This document shows positions 44,847 through 54,500 of a DNA stretch of 64,000 bases, in pieces (the stretch's first letter is position 1; each line of letters starts with the position of its first letter). Below the pieces are notes generated by a model, which was not told the origin of the DNA, searched no databases, and was given only the letters and a program-made list of their open reading frames with translations. A program made the translations under genes and the position numbers. The DNA comes from an uncultured Tenacibaculum sp. (lineage in GTDB: Bacteria; Bacteroidota; Bacteroidia; Flavobacteriales; Flavobacteriaceae), in the NCBI GenBank assembly GCA_947492185.1, contig CANLMR010000001.1, forward strand, positions 434,001 through 498,000. Reading direction: 5' to 3'.

Positions 44847-44887
44847 CAAAAAAAACGACCATTCATACATTTTTGTCGTTTTTTTGT
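44847..44887. promoter_or_regulatory. Long inverted repeat in the response-regulator leader
   Basis: AAAAAAAACGAC (ending 44859) pairs with GTCGTTTTTTT (44875-44887) over a 15-base loop. It lies upstream of the LytTR regulator on the minus strand and downstream of the terminator of the enoyl-CoA hydratase gene. It could be an attenuator or a second terminator. Confidence 0.4.
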
Positions 44888-44938
44888 ATTTTTATTAAGT
44901 GTAATGCTAATAAAAGCACCTGTTTAGTGTGAAATTCA

Positions 44939-44970
44939 TAAAAAAAGACTTTCGTTTTGAAAGTCCTTTT
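44939..44970 (-). terminator. Terminator of the holB operon
   Basis: AAAAAAGACTTTC-GTTTT-GAAAGTCCTTTTT, a 7-bp G/C-containing stem with A and T tracts, directly after the enoyl-CoA hydratase gene on the minus strand. Confidence 0.85.
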
Positions 44971-44972
44971 TA

Positions 44973-45755
44973 TTATTTATTTGGAAAATTAGCTTTCCTC
45001 TTTTCTAAAAAAGCAGTAGTTCCTTCTTTAAAATCTTCAGTTCCAAAACAGGCTCCAAATTGTTCTATTTCAGATTCATAACCATTAGTTCCATCTTTAA
45101 ACCCATCGTTAACAGCTTTTATTGCTTTACTAATAGCAATAGAAGAGTTTTTAGTGATTTTACTAGCTAGTTTTTCACCTAAACCGATTAATTCATCTTG
45201 AGGTACAACATAATTAACTAATCCAGATTTTTTTGCATCTTCAGCAGAAATCATTCCTGCAGTCATAATTAATTCCATTGCTTTGCCTTTTCCGATTAAT
45301 TGAGCAAGTCTTTGTGTACCACCATAACCAGGAATAACACCTAAAGAGGTTTCAGGTAATCCCATTCGAGCATTATCAGAAGCAATCCTAAAATGACAAG
45401 ACATTGCTAATTCTAATCCACCACCTAAAGCAAAACCATTAATCATGGCAATTACTGGGGTAGATAAATTTTCAACAAAATCAAATAATAATTCTTGTCC
45501 TTTGGCAGCCAATTTTCCACCTTCATTTACAGAAAAGTGAGCAAATTCAGAAATATCAGCACCAGCAACAAAAGCTTTTTCTCCACTACCGGTTAATAAA
45601 ATAACTTTTATGTCTTTGTTTGCTTCGAGGTTTTTAAAAGCTTCATGCAGTTCTTCAATTGTGCTTTTATTAAGAGCATTTAGTTTCTTAGGTCTGTTGA
45701 TTGTAACTTTTGCTAGATTATCTTCTAGCATTACAAGTATATTTTCAAAGGTCAT
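44973..45755 (-). CDS. Enoyl-CoA hydratase/isomerase family protein
   Basis: 260 residues, crotonase fold. It has KLNALNKSTIEEL, the oxyanion-hole glycine region AFVAGADISEF, the NGFALGGGLELAMSCHFRIAS block and PETSLGVIPGYGGTQRLAQLIG. Glu residues in GGGLELAM and PETSLG are at the catalytic positions for hydration of trans-2-enoyl-CoA. Its acyl chain preference is unknown. It is the last gene of a four-gene operon in which every gene is separated by 3 bp. Confidence 0.94.
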   Translation of the reverse strand: MTFENILVMLEDNLAKVTINRPKKLNALNKSTIEELHEAFKNLEANKDIKVILLTGSGEKAFVAGADISEFAHFSVNEGGKLAAKGQELLFDFVENLSTPVIAMINGFALGGGLELAMSCHFRIASDNARMGLPETSLGVIPGYGGTQRLAQLIGKGKAMELIMTAGMISAEDAKKSGLVNYVVPQDELIGLGEKLASKITKNSSIAISKAIKAVNDGFKDGTNGYESEIEQFGACFGTEDFKEGTTAFLEKRKANFPNK

Positions 45756-45758
45756 AAG

Positions 45759-47219
45759 TTAAATTTTGGGTAAAGTTACTGTAAATACTGTTCCAATACC
45801 ATAAGTTGACGAAAAAGTTATTGTTCCGTTATAGGCTTCTATAATATTTTTAATCATTGGTAAACCAAGTCCCATTCCACTGGTTTTAGTTGTGAATTTT
45901 GGTTCGAAAATTAATTTTTTATTCTCTTCAGAAATTCCTTTTCCATTATCTGAAACAGTAATAATAACATTGTTTTCTTTTGAGGCCACTTTAACTTCAA
46001 TTTTAGGGTTTTCGCCATCCTCTTTCATTGCCTGAGTAGCATTTTTAACCAAATTCGTAATGATTCGTATTAATTGAGTTTTATCTAAGTGTGCGTAAAG
46101 TTCTTTTTCTTGAGGAATATAATGGATGTAATCTTCATTAAAAATGTCTAAAGCATGTTTTACCACATCTATTACATCAATATTTTCTTTACGTTGAGTT
46201 GGCATTTTAGCAAAATCAGAAAACGCAGATGCAATAGAACTCATAACATCTATTTGTTGAATTAGAGTTTCACTATACTCGGCTATTTTATCTTTAATTT
46301 TATCGTCTGTTGGATCAAACTTTCTAAGAAAACTTTGTACTGTTAATCGCATTGGAGTTAGCGGATTCTTTATTTCATGGGCTACTTGTTTTGCCATTTC
46401 CCTCCACGCTTGTTCACGTTCACTTTGAGCTAATTTAACAGCACTATCTTCTAACTGATCAATCATGTTATTATATGCATCTACTAACGAGTTGATTTCG
46501 GAACTAGCAGCATTTAATGTTATTTTTTCGTTTTGTTTATTTAAACGAGTTTCCTTGATTTTATTTGAAATTGTCTGAATGGATCTTGTAATATAACTTG
46601 ATAAAAAGTAAGCTAGGGCAATAGCAGCAATGAACATTAAAACATAGACCAATAAAAGTCTACTCATAAACTCTCTAAGTTCTATCTTTTGTTCTTCATT
46701 ATCCTGAGCAATTTTTAATTCTAAAATACCAATTCTTTTATAACGAAGATCATTTATATATGTATAAGAAGATAAGTACGAAATGTTTTTTTCATCTCTT
46801 GTTTTAAGAATTCTATGATTTGAATTATTAGCAAGTTCGTTTACAACTTCTTCAGATAAAGGAATTTCTTCTACTTTTTCAAAATTATATGGAATGGAAG
46901 ATTTTAAAGGTTTTCCATTCATATCGTACATTGAAATAGTAAGTTTGTGTATTTGAGCTATTTCATAAATGCGATCCTGAAATATTTTAGATAAATTTTG
47001 AGTGTTTACCGCATAAGTAGTTTTTCTTTTGAGCTCAATATCAATATTGTGTCTAGTTGCGCTTTCTTTCCTTCCGAAACGATGAATGTTATAATCCTTT
47101 GTTTGCCCGTCATATTGATAAATAGTTACACTTGCAATTAATATTGATGCTAAAAGAACCAATAATATCATGGAAATAAATATCCGTATACGAAGCGATA
47201 TGTTGTTAAGATTAAACAA
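45759..47219 (-). CDS. Membrane sensor histidine kinase, orphan in the holB operon
   Basis: 486 residues. Two membrane segments at about 13-33 and 190-212 flank a periplasmic sensor of about 155 residues. HAMP, then a dimerisation domain with the phosphorylated His in MAKQVAHEIKNPLTPMR, and an HATPase (IRIITNLVKNATQAMKEDG, VSDNGKGISEENK, GMGLGLPMIKNI). It resembles NtrY/PleC-type kinases. No response regulator is adjacent. It sits 3 bp from a small lipoprotein gene and from the hydratase gene. Confidence 0.93.
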   Translation of the reverse strand: MFNLNNISLRIRIFISMILLVLLASILIASVTIYQYDGQTKDYNIHRFGRKESATRHNIDIELKRKTTYAVNTQNLSKIFQDRIYEIAQIHKLTISMYDMNGKPLKSSIPYNFEKVEEIPLSEEVVNELANNSNHRILKTRDEKNISYLSSYTYINDLRYKRIGILELKIAQDNEEQKIELREFMSRLLLVYVLMFIAAIALAYFLSSYITRSIQTISNKIKETRLNKQNEKITLNAASSEINSLVDAYNNMIDQLEDSAVKLAQSEREQAWREMAKQVAHEIKNPLTPMRLTVQSFLRKFDPTDDKIKDKIAEYSETLIQQIDVMSSIASAFSDFAKMPTQRKENIDVIDVVKHALDIFNEDYIHYIPQEKELYAHLDKTQLIRIITNLVKNATQAMKEDGENPKIEVKVASKENNVIITVSDNGKGISEENKKLIFEPKFTTKTSGMGLGLPMIKNIIEAYNGTITFSSTYGIGTVFTVTLPKI

Positions 47220-47222
47220 GAA

Positions 47223-47759
47223 TTATTTTAATTTTTTAGATTTCATTAATAGTATATCATCAAACTCTTTATCATCATCCCAATCATAAATTACTTTACC
47301 AGTAAAACCTTCTTTAGTTTGGGTAATAATATACCAAGTTTGTACTTGTTTTCCTAAATAAGTATAATCAACATATAAACTATCCCCTTTAGTTTTCCAG
47401 TTTCCACCAGTTTCACCAACTTTGCTTCCATTGGGTTGCTTAAACCATGCCATAAAAGTTCCATCTTTTTTATATTCAGATTGTGCTCTTCCAGTATTAG
47501 GTTTACTAAAATCATCTTCAAAAACATGAGACGTATCCGACTTTTGATAAGTAGGATATTCTATTTTAATATAAGATGTTTCCCAAATACCAACCATATA
47601 TTGATTTAATGATTTTTTTTGAAAAGTTTTAGTTGTTTCAGGTTTTTTAACTTCAACAGTGGTTTCCTTTTCAATTTGTTCAGTTTTATTTTTTTCTTGT
47701 TTACATGCAGCAAAAACTAGTCCAACAATTACAATTGTTGTAAAAAAAATTGATTTCAT
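47223..47759 (-). CDS. Small lipoprotein of unknown function
   Basis: 178 residues. Lipobox with Cys19 (VGLVFAACKQEKN), then a charged linker rich in Lys/Glu to about 45. The folded part has YMVGIWETSYIKIEYPTYQ and FMAWFKQPNGSKVGETGG and DWDDDKEFDDILLM, reading as a lipocalin-like beta barrel. I do not recognise a named family. It lies between holB and a histidine kinase with 3-bp gaps on both sides, so it could act in the sensing of that kinase; this is inference. Confidence 0.8.
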   Translation of the reverse strand: MKSIFFTTIVIVGLVFAACKQEKNKTEQIEKETTVEVKKPETTKTFQKKSLNQYMVGIWETSYIKIEYPTYQKSDTSHVFEDDFSKPNTGRAQSEYKKDGTFMAWFKQPNGSKVGETGGNWKTKGDSLYVDYTYLGKQVQTWYIITQTKEGFTGKVIYDWDDDKEFDDILLMKSKKLK

Positions 47760-47762
47760 ATG

Positions 47763-48914
47763 TTAAGAGTTGATTTGTTGTTCTTTTGTATGAAGTAATC
47801 GAGTAAGTTTAATAGAAAGATCTAATAAAATAATTTTAGCATTACCATTTCTTTCAATATGGTATTGAGCATCGTTTAATTCCTTTTCGATAGAAAGTAT
47901 ATTTCCACTATGAATAAATGGTGCAAATTTTTCTAATTTAAAGTTTGATGTTTGAGGAGTTAAATATACCAAATCAGGAGTTCCATAATTCAATAATAAT
48001 GCTTGTCTAAAAAAGTGTAAACAATATTGAATAAATTGTTTTTGAGTTTCCCTACCACTTTTGGCTATTGTCTCGCTCCATTGAATTAAATCTTGAATAA
48101 CGGCTGCATTTCCTTTTGCTTTAAAAGCACTACGAATCCAAGTAATAAACCATTCTTCAAAAACCAAATCGTTAGAGTCGTTATGCAAAAAATGAAGAGC
48201 TTTATTATAATTCCCTTCACTTTGTTGTGCAATTCTGCTTGCTTCATTTGAAGCTACACCTTGGGTTTTTAAAAGCTCATTAACAATGTCGTTTTCGCTC
48301 AATGTAGGAAAATGTAAAGCTTGACACCTAGATTTAATAGTGTTAATAATCTGTCCTTCTTCTTCAGTAACTAATAGGAAAATAGTTTTTGCAGGAGGTT
48401 CTTCTATTAACTTTAGTAATTTATTAGAAGCTGCTATGTTCATCTTTTCAGCCATCCAAATAATCATTACTTTAAAACCTCCTTCATAAGATTTTAGAGA
48501 TAGTTTTTTTACAATATCTTCAGCTTCATCTACACCAATTTGTCCCTGTTTATTTTCAACTCCTATACTTTTCAGCCAATCAAATAAACTTCCATAGGGT
48601 GTGTTAAAAATAAACTCACGCCATTCTTCTAAAAACAAATTACTAGTTGGGTGTTTTTTTACTGAATCAGTAGTTGTAACAGGAAAAGCAAAATGTAAAT
48701 CAGGATGTTGTAGTTTATCACATTTTATAGCACAAGCTTCAGCATCACTTGAAGAACTACATAGTAATAGCTGAGCATAAGCAACAGCCATTGCTAAAGT
48801 TCCTGAACCTTCTTTTCCAACAAATAATTGAGCATGCGGAATTCGACCATTTTCAGCGGATGTTGATAAATGCTTTTTTATATGTTCTTGACCAATGATA
48901 TTGTCGAATGTCAT
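47763..48914 (-). CDS. holB: DNA polymerase III delta' subunit
   Basis: 383 residues, AAA+ clamp-loader subunit. It starts MTFDNIIGQEHIKKHL with the HAQLFVGKEGSGTL P-loop region, a Cys-rich zinc patch (CSSSSDAEACAIKC), and the SRC sensor (IKSRCQALHFP). A conserved KLLKLIEEPPAKTIFLLVTEE block identifies delta'. It loads the beta clamp with delta and tau/gamma. It is first in the operon holB-lipoprotein-kinase-hydratase. Confidence 0.93.
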   Translation of the reverse strand: MTFDNIIGQEHIKKHLSTSAENGRIPHAQLFVGKEGSGTLAMAVAYAQLLLCSSSSDAEACAIKCDKLQHPDLHFAFPVTTTDSVKKHPTSNLFLEEWREFIFNTPYGSLFDWLKSIGVENKQGQIGVDEAEDIVKKLSLKSYEGGFKVMIIWMAEKMNIAASNKLLKLIEEPPAKTIFLLVTEEEGQIINTIKSRCQALHFPTLSENDIVNELLKTQGVASNEASRIAQQSEGNYNKALHFLHNDSNDLVFEEWFITWIRSAFKAKGNAAVIQDLIQWSETIAKSGRETQKQFIQYCLHFFRQALLLNYGTPDLVYLTPQTSNFKLEKFAPFIHSGNILSIEKELNDAQYHIERNGNAKIILLDLSIKLTRLLHTKEQQINS

Positions 48915-48977
48915 AAGGCAAATATACTATTTATGTTAAGAGGGAAAAACCACTTCTTTAGAATGGTTCTAATTTAG

Positions 48978-48985
48978 TATCTTTG
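48978..48985 (+). promoter_or_regulatory. -7 box of the feo operon promoter
   Basis: TATCTTTG matches TAnnTTTG exactly. The predicted start near 48992 lies just before ATG 48995, so the first in-frame ATG would be almost leaderless. Confidence 0.55.
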
Positions 48986-48998
48986 CGTTTCGTTATGG

Positions 48999-49016
48999 TT
49001 CCCGCTTATGCGGGAA
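48999..49016 (+). promoter_or_regulatory. Perfect hairpin at the feo transcript start
   Basis: TTCCCGC-TTAT-GCGGGAA is a perfect 7-bp GC-rich stem with a 4-base loop, a few bases after the predicted transcript start and before the likely feoA start codon. It has no T run. Confidence 0.45.
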
Positions 49017-49039
49017 TTGTAGTATTAAAAACCATTTCT

Positions 49040-49285
49040 TTGAACACTATTGCATCATTAAAAATTGGAGAATCTGGAATTATTTCTGAAGATAACCAAC
49101 ATTCTATTCCTTTAAAATTATTAGAAATGGGTTGTTTACCCGGAGTTGAAGTTACCCTGCTTCAAATAGCGCCGTTAAAAGACCCAATGTACATTATCGT
49201 AAATGGTAGTCATTTAGCAATACGCAAAGAAATGGCTTCGAAAATAAAATTGATCAACCTAGAAACAAAAGATGACGAAAGATAG
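49040..49285 (+). CDS. feoA: Ferrous iron transport protein FeoA
   Basis: 81 residues from the TTG at 49040 (LNTIASLKIGESG, read as M first), an SH3-like FeoA domain: SIPLKLLEMGCLPGVEVTLLQ and APLKDPMYIIVNGSHLAIRKEMA. This start matches the usual length of flavobacterial FeoA; an ATG at 48995 would add 15 residues running through the hairpin and is less likely. FeoA supports FeoB-mediated Fe2+ uptake. Its end overlaps the feoB start by 14 bp. Confidence 0.88.
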   Translation: MNTIASLKIGESGIISEDNQHSIPLKLLEMGCLPGVEVTLLQIAPLKDPMYIIVNGSHLAIRKEMASKIKLINLETKDDER

Positions 49286-51368
49286 TATTCAAATATCACT
49301 GATTGGTAATCCAAATACAGGAAAAACATCTTTGTTCAATAGATTAACAGGATTGAATCAAAAAGTAGGGAATTATCCCGGTATTACTGTAGATAAAAAG
49401 CAAGGAAATTGTAAGTTAACTTCCGGAGTAAAAGCGGTAGTTACAGATTTACCTGGTACATACAGTATTAATCCAACATCTTTAGACGAAAGTATTGTTT
49501 TAAAGGTTTTAAAAGATACTGAAGGTAAGAATTTTCCTGATGTAATTTTAGTTGTTGCCGACGTAGAGAACTTGAAACGTAACCTACTACTATTTACACA
49601 AATTCAAGATTTAGGAATTCCTACAGTTTTGGCCATTAACATGGTTGATGAAATGGAGAAAAAAGGCATCTCTATAGATATTAATCGATTAGAAAAAGAG
49701 TTACAAACCAAAGTAGTTCTAATTTCAGCAAAAAAGAATAAGGGAATTAGTGAGCTTAAAGAAGTTTTAGCGAATTACTCTTCTTTAAATTCTGTTTCTA
49801 ACTTTACGACTGTTGCCAATAAAATTGACACAGATTATTTCTCTGAATTGCAAAAGATTAATACTAGCTCATCATTATATGAATTATGGCTGTCTGTAAC
49901 TCAGAAAACATTTCTTGAAAATTCTAAAGAAGATTTATCAAGTTTTTTAGATGATGTTACTAAACTAAATAAGTATCAACAAAAAGAAACAATATATAGA
50001 TATCAGAGAATTAATGAAATTCTAAAAAAAACATATGTATTAGATCGAGCAAAAGCAAAAGATGTTCGTAGCAGATTAGATAGAATTTTTACGCATAAAT
50101 TTTTCGGGTACTTTATATTCTTTGGAATTTTATTACTCATATTCCAATCAATTTTTGATTGGGCAACTGTTCCAATGGACTTTATTGATGGTGCATTTGG
50201 AAGTTTTTCGGAATTACTTAAAGAAAAGTTACCAGAAGGAATGTTGTCAAGTTTAATAACAGATGGTGTAATTCCTGGAATTGGGGGTGTTGTTATTTTT
50301 ATTCCACAGATAACAATTTTATTTTTCTTAATAGCTGTTTTAGAAGAATCGGGTTATATGAGTCGTGTAGTGTTTTTAATGGATAAAATCATGAGGCGAT
50401 TTGGGTTAAGCGGTAAAAGTGTTATTCCATTAATTTCTGGGACAGCATGTGCTATTCCAGCAATTATGGCAACTAGAACGATTACAAGTTGGAAAGAACG
50501 ATTAATTACCATTTTAGTAACGCCATTTACAACTTGTTCTGCCAGATTACCTGTATATGCAATTTTGATAGCTATTATAATTCCAAACAAGAAAGTTTTA
50601 GGAGTTTTTAATTTACAAGGGTTAACCTTACTTGGATTATATGCATTAGGTTTTGGAGCGGCATTAATAGCAGCTTTTATATTGCATAAAATTTTAAAAA
50701 TAAAAAGTAAATCTTTGTTTGTTATAGAAATGCCAGATTATAAAATCCCATCTATCAAGAATGTTTTATTATCTGTAATTGAAAAGACCAAAAGTTTCGT
50801 TTTTGAAGCGGGTAAAATTATTCTTGCCATCTCAATAATTTTATGGTTTTTGGCTACTCATGGTCCCTCATCGTATTATGAAGTAGAAGAGCAAATAAAA
50901 AGTGAAATGTCTTCTCAAAATCTAACAAGCGAAGAATTAGATCAAAAAATAGCATCTAAAAAATTAGAAAAATCATTTATTGGAATAGCGGGAAAAACAA
51001 TTGAACCTATTGTAAAACCAATGGGTTATGATTGGAAATTAGGAATTGGTTTAATTGCTTCATTTGCTGCAAGAGAAGTGTTTATTGGAACTTTAGCTAC
51101 TATTTATAGCATTGAAGGTGTGGAAGATGAAGGAACAATAAAAGAAAGAATGCAAGCAGAGGTAAATCCTGATACTGGAGAAAAACGATTTGATTTTGCA
51201 ACAGGAATGTCTTTATTAATCTTTTATGTTTTCGCAATGCAGTGTATGGCAACATTAGCCATTGTAAAAAGAGAAACGAAAAGTTGGAAATGGCCAATTG
51301 TTCAATTAGTTGCGATGGGAGTAATCGCATATTCATCGGCAACAGTAATCTATCAATTTTTATCATAA
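49272..51368 (+). CDS. feoB: Ferrous iron transport protein B
   Basis: 698 residues. The N-terminal GTPase domain has P-loop GNPNTGKTSLFNRLTG, TDLPGTYSI (G3) and NMVDEME (G4). The membrane part has paired gates (GIGGVVIFIPQITILFFLIAVLEESGYM with the conserved ESGYM, then AIPAIMATRTI and TPFTTCSARLPVY with an internal Cys). It takes up Fe2+ across the inner membrane, powered or gated by GTP. It begins inside the end of feoA, so the two are translationally coupled. Confidence 0.97.
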   Translation: MTKDSIQISLIGNPNTGKTSLFNRLTGLNQKVGNYPGITVDKKQGNCKLTSGVKAVVTDLPGTYSINPTSLDESIVLKVLKDTEGKNFPDVILVVADVENLKRNLLLFTQIQDLGIPTVLAINMVDEMEKKGISIDINRLEKELQTKVVLISAKKNKGISELKEVLANYSSLNSVSNFTTVANKIDTDYFSELQKINTSSSLYELWLSVTQKTFLENSKEDLSSFLDDVTKLNKYQQKETIYRYQRINEILKKTYVLDRAKAKDVRSRLDRIFTHKFFGYFIFFGILLLIFQSIFDWATVPMDFIDGAFGSFSELLKEKLPEGMLSSLITDGVIPGIGGVVIFIPQITILFFLIAVLEESGYMSRVVFLMDKIMRRFGLSGKSVIPLISGTACAIPAIMATRTITSWKERLITILVTPFTTCSARLPVYAILIAIIIPNKKVLGVFNLQGLTLLGLYALGFGAALIAAFILHKILKIKSKSLFVIEMPDYKIPSIKNVLLSVIEKTKSFVFEAGKIILAISIILWFLATHGPSSYYEVEEQIKSEMSSQNLTSEELDQKIASKKLEKSFIGIAGKTIEPIVKPMGYDWKLGIGLIASFAAREVFIGTLATIYSIEGVEDEGTIKERMQAEVNPDTGEKRFDFATGMSLLIFYVFAMQCMATLAIVKRETKSWKWPIVQLVAMGVIAYSSATVIYQFLS

Positions 51369-51369
51369 T

Positions 51370-51489
51370 ATGATACAGCAAATCATAACATATACGATAG
51401 TAGCTTTAGCAGTTTTCTTTTTAGTTAAGAAGTTTTTTTTCAAGCCAAAAAGTAAAAATGGTTGTGATACAAATTGTGGTTGTAGTTAG
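51370..51489 (+). CDS. FeoB-associated Cys-rich small membrane protein
   Basis: 39 residues starting one base after the feoB stop. One membrane helix (IITYTIVALAVFFLV) is followed by a basic stretch (KKFFFKPKSK) and a C-terminal cysteine cluster (GCDTNCGCS). This fits the FeoB-associated Cys-rich membrane protein family, thought to act in iron delivery or as a FeoC-like partner. The third gene of the feo operon. Confidence 0.85.
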   Translation: MIQQIITYTIVALAVFFLVKKFFFKPKSKNGCDTNCGCS

Positions 51490-51550
51490 GTTAAAAACTC
51501 AAGTTATCCTTTAAATAAACTATTTTTGATTCCGTTACGTTTATGAAAGT

Positions 51551-54500
51551 ATGACCAAAAAAGTATTCTTTTTCTTTTTTTTTATTTCCCTATTGGGTTT
51601 CGGACAAAAGAAACTTAAAGAATTTAGGTCAAAGAAAATAAATGTTAAAAGTGATACCATTCAAATTGATTCGGTAAGTATTAACCCTACTTTTTTTAAG
51701 TTGCTTTCAAAAGACGGAAAGGAAATTTCTAAAGAGAACTATCAAGTAGACTTTGTAAAATCTAAACTAATTATAAAGTCAGATAGTTTTCCTGAAGTTA
51801 CTATGGAATACTTGCGATATCCAGCCTTTTTAACCAAGAAATATTCCCCATTAGATAAAAGTCTGATAGTTCCTAATTCTACAAATACATCTGAACAATT
51901 ATACAGTTTAACAACAAATAAGAAAAAGACAAAAAATGAGTTTTTCGATGGTCTAAAAACTTCAGGATTCATTTCAAGAGGTATCACTTCTGGAAACAAT
52001 CAGAATGCAGTTACCAATGCAACTTTAGATTTAACCATTGAAGGAAAATTGTCGAAAGATGTTTCCATAAGAGCTAATATTTTTGATACTAATTTTCCAT
52101 TACAACAAGGAGGTTATTCTCAAAACATCACAGATTTCAACCGAGTTTTTGTAGAGTTATATAACAAGAATTGGAAAATAAAAGGAGGAGATGTTTCTCT
52201 TGCCAATAAGGATAGTTATTTTTTGAATTTCGACAAACAAGTTTCTGGATTGCAAGTTGAAGCTGATATCAGTAAAAACTTTCGAGCTTCTGCATCTGGA
52301 GCTATAGTTCGTGGTCGTTTTACAGCTTTTAATTTTGTTGGAACAGAAGGAAATCAAGGTCCGTATAAAATTTTTGGTCCGAATAACGAATCAGCTATTG
52401 TAATTGTTGAAGGAAGTGATGCTGTTTTTGTGAATGGAACTCGTTTAGAACGTGGAGAAAACAAAGATTATATTATTGATTATAATTTAGCTGAGGTTCG
52501 TTTTAATACAAAATATCCCATTACGAATGATATGCGTGTTCGAATAGAATTTCAATTTTCTGATCGAAATTATTCACGCTTTATAACCTATGAAAAAGCA
52601 CAGTACAAAGGAGAAAAGTTTTCTATTTCCGGATATTTCTACAATGAAAATGATGCTAAAAGTCAACCAATTCAACAAAACTTAACTAACGAACAAAAAC
52701 AAATTCTAGCAAATGCAGGAAACGATATTACACAAATGGTATCGCCAAGTGCTTTTATTGATGAATTTTCTCCGAATAGAATTCAGTACAGAAAAGTAGC
52801 TATTGGAGGTATTGAGGTTTTTGAGTTTTCAACGGATGAGAATGAGGAATTGTATACAGTTACCTTTTCGAATGTAGGGACAAATAACGGAAGTTATGTA
52901 ATTGATAGTACGATTGCCATCGGAACAATTTACCAATATTTGGGTCCAAACTTAGGAAATTTTGAACCTTCCGTTCGATTGGTTGCACCAACCAGTTTGC
53001 AAGTGGCTGTAGTAAATTCAAATTATAATCCATCAGAAAAAACCAATATTAGTGCAGAGTTAGCTTACAGTAATAATGACCAGAATTTGTTTTCTGTAAT
53101 TGACGATGAAAAGAATCAACAAATTGCTTCAAAATTAAACTGGAAACAAACCATTTTAGATGGAATCTGGAAGTTGAAAAGTAATGTCGATTATGAGTTT
53201 GTTCAGCAGAATTTTAGAACAGTACAGCGTTTTAGAACTGTTGAATTTAATCGTGATTGGAACTTGAGATCTGCAGTTGGTAATCAGAATCAATTAGTAA
53301 CTACGTTTAGATTAGAGAAAGAGAAAAACAATTTTGTTTCTTATGGTTTTAATCATTTAAATTTTTCCGAAAGTTTTAATGGAAATAAACATGAAATTCA
53401 ATCTAGATTAAGTAACAAAAATTCTGTTTTTAATTTAAAGGGAAGTGTGTTGCAAAATACATCTATCATTGAGAAAGATGAGTTTTTCAGATTGTATAGT
53501 AATTATGAAAAGCGTTTTAAAAAAACCTGGATTGGTGGTTTGGTAAATTTTGAAACGAACGAAATACGAGATAGAAACACGAATACATTCAATACTTTAA
53601 GTCACCAATTTCAAGAGTATGAAGGATATTTTGGAGTTGGAGATTCTACAAAAATATTTGCAAAAGTAGGATTGAATTATAGAACAAATGATAGTATTAA
53701 AAGCAATTCATTTACAAGAATCAATAATAGAAATACAATATATCTTGATAGTAGAATTATCCAGAATAAAACAACAAATTTGTCGGTTTATGCAAACTAT
53801 AGATTTACCGATCAAAAGTTTATAGAAAATGAACAATCTTTAAATTCAAGAATAGTTTATAACCAACGATTTTTTAAAAACGGATTGACCATTGGAACGG
53901 TTTACGAAACATCATCAGGAAATATTGCTAGACAAGATTTTATTTATGTAAAAACTGAGCCTGGTCAAGGTTTTTATACTTGGATAGATTATAATAATGA
54001 TGAAGTTCAACAATTTGAAGAGTTTGAAATTGCACAGTTTCAAGATCAAGCAGAATATCTTAGAATTCCTTTGCCAAACTTAACTTTTTTGCCAACGCAA
54101 AGAGCTTCTTGGAAACAGTCCATAACATTGAATCCTAGCCTTTGGAAAACGAAAAAAGGAGTTCGAAAATGGCTGTCTTATTTTTATAATCAAACCTATT
54201 TTTTAATTAATAATGAGCAAAGACGAGTTGGCGACGGTTTTAGTTTAAATCCATTTGATTTGAATGAAGATCAATTAGTTGGGTTGCAATTCAATTTTAG
54301 GAATAGCTTTTACTTTAATAGAAACCTGCAAAATTATAGTTGGATTTATACGTTTGGTAAGTCGAGAAATAAACAGCAATTCACAATTGGTAATCAAGAG
54401 AATAATACATTTACGCATCAACTAGACTTTACACATAAATTAGGAAAATTTTGGTTGTTTGAAGCCAAATTATCCTTCTCTGAAAATAAATTATCAACCG

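Noticed and set aside
48979..49040. Riboswitch in the feo leader
   Set aside because: Only about 50 bases and one simple hairpin are present, too little for a known metal riboswitch.
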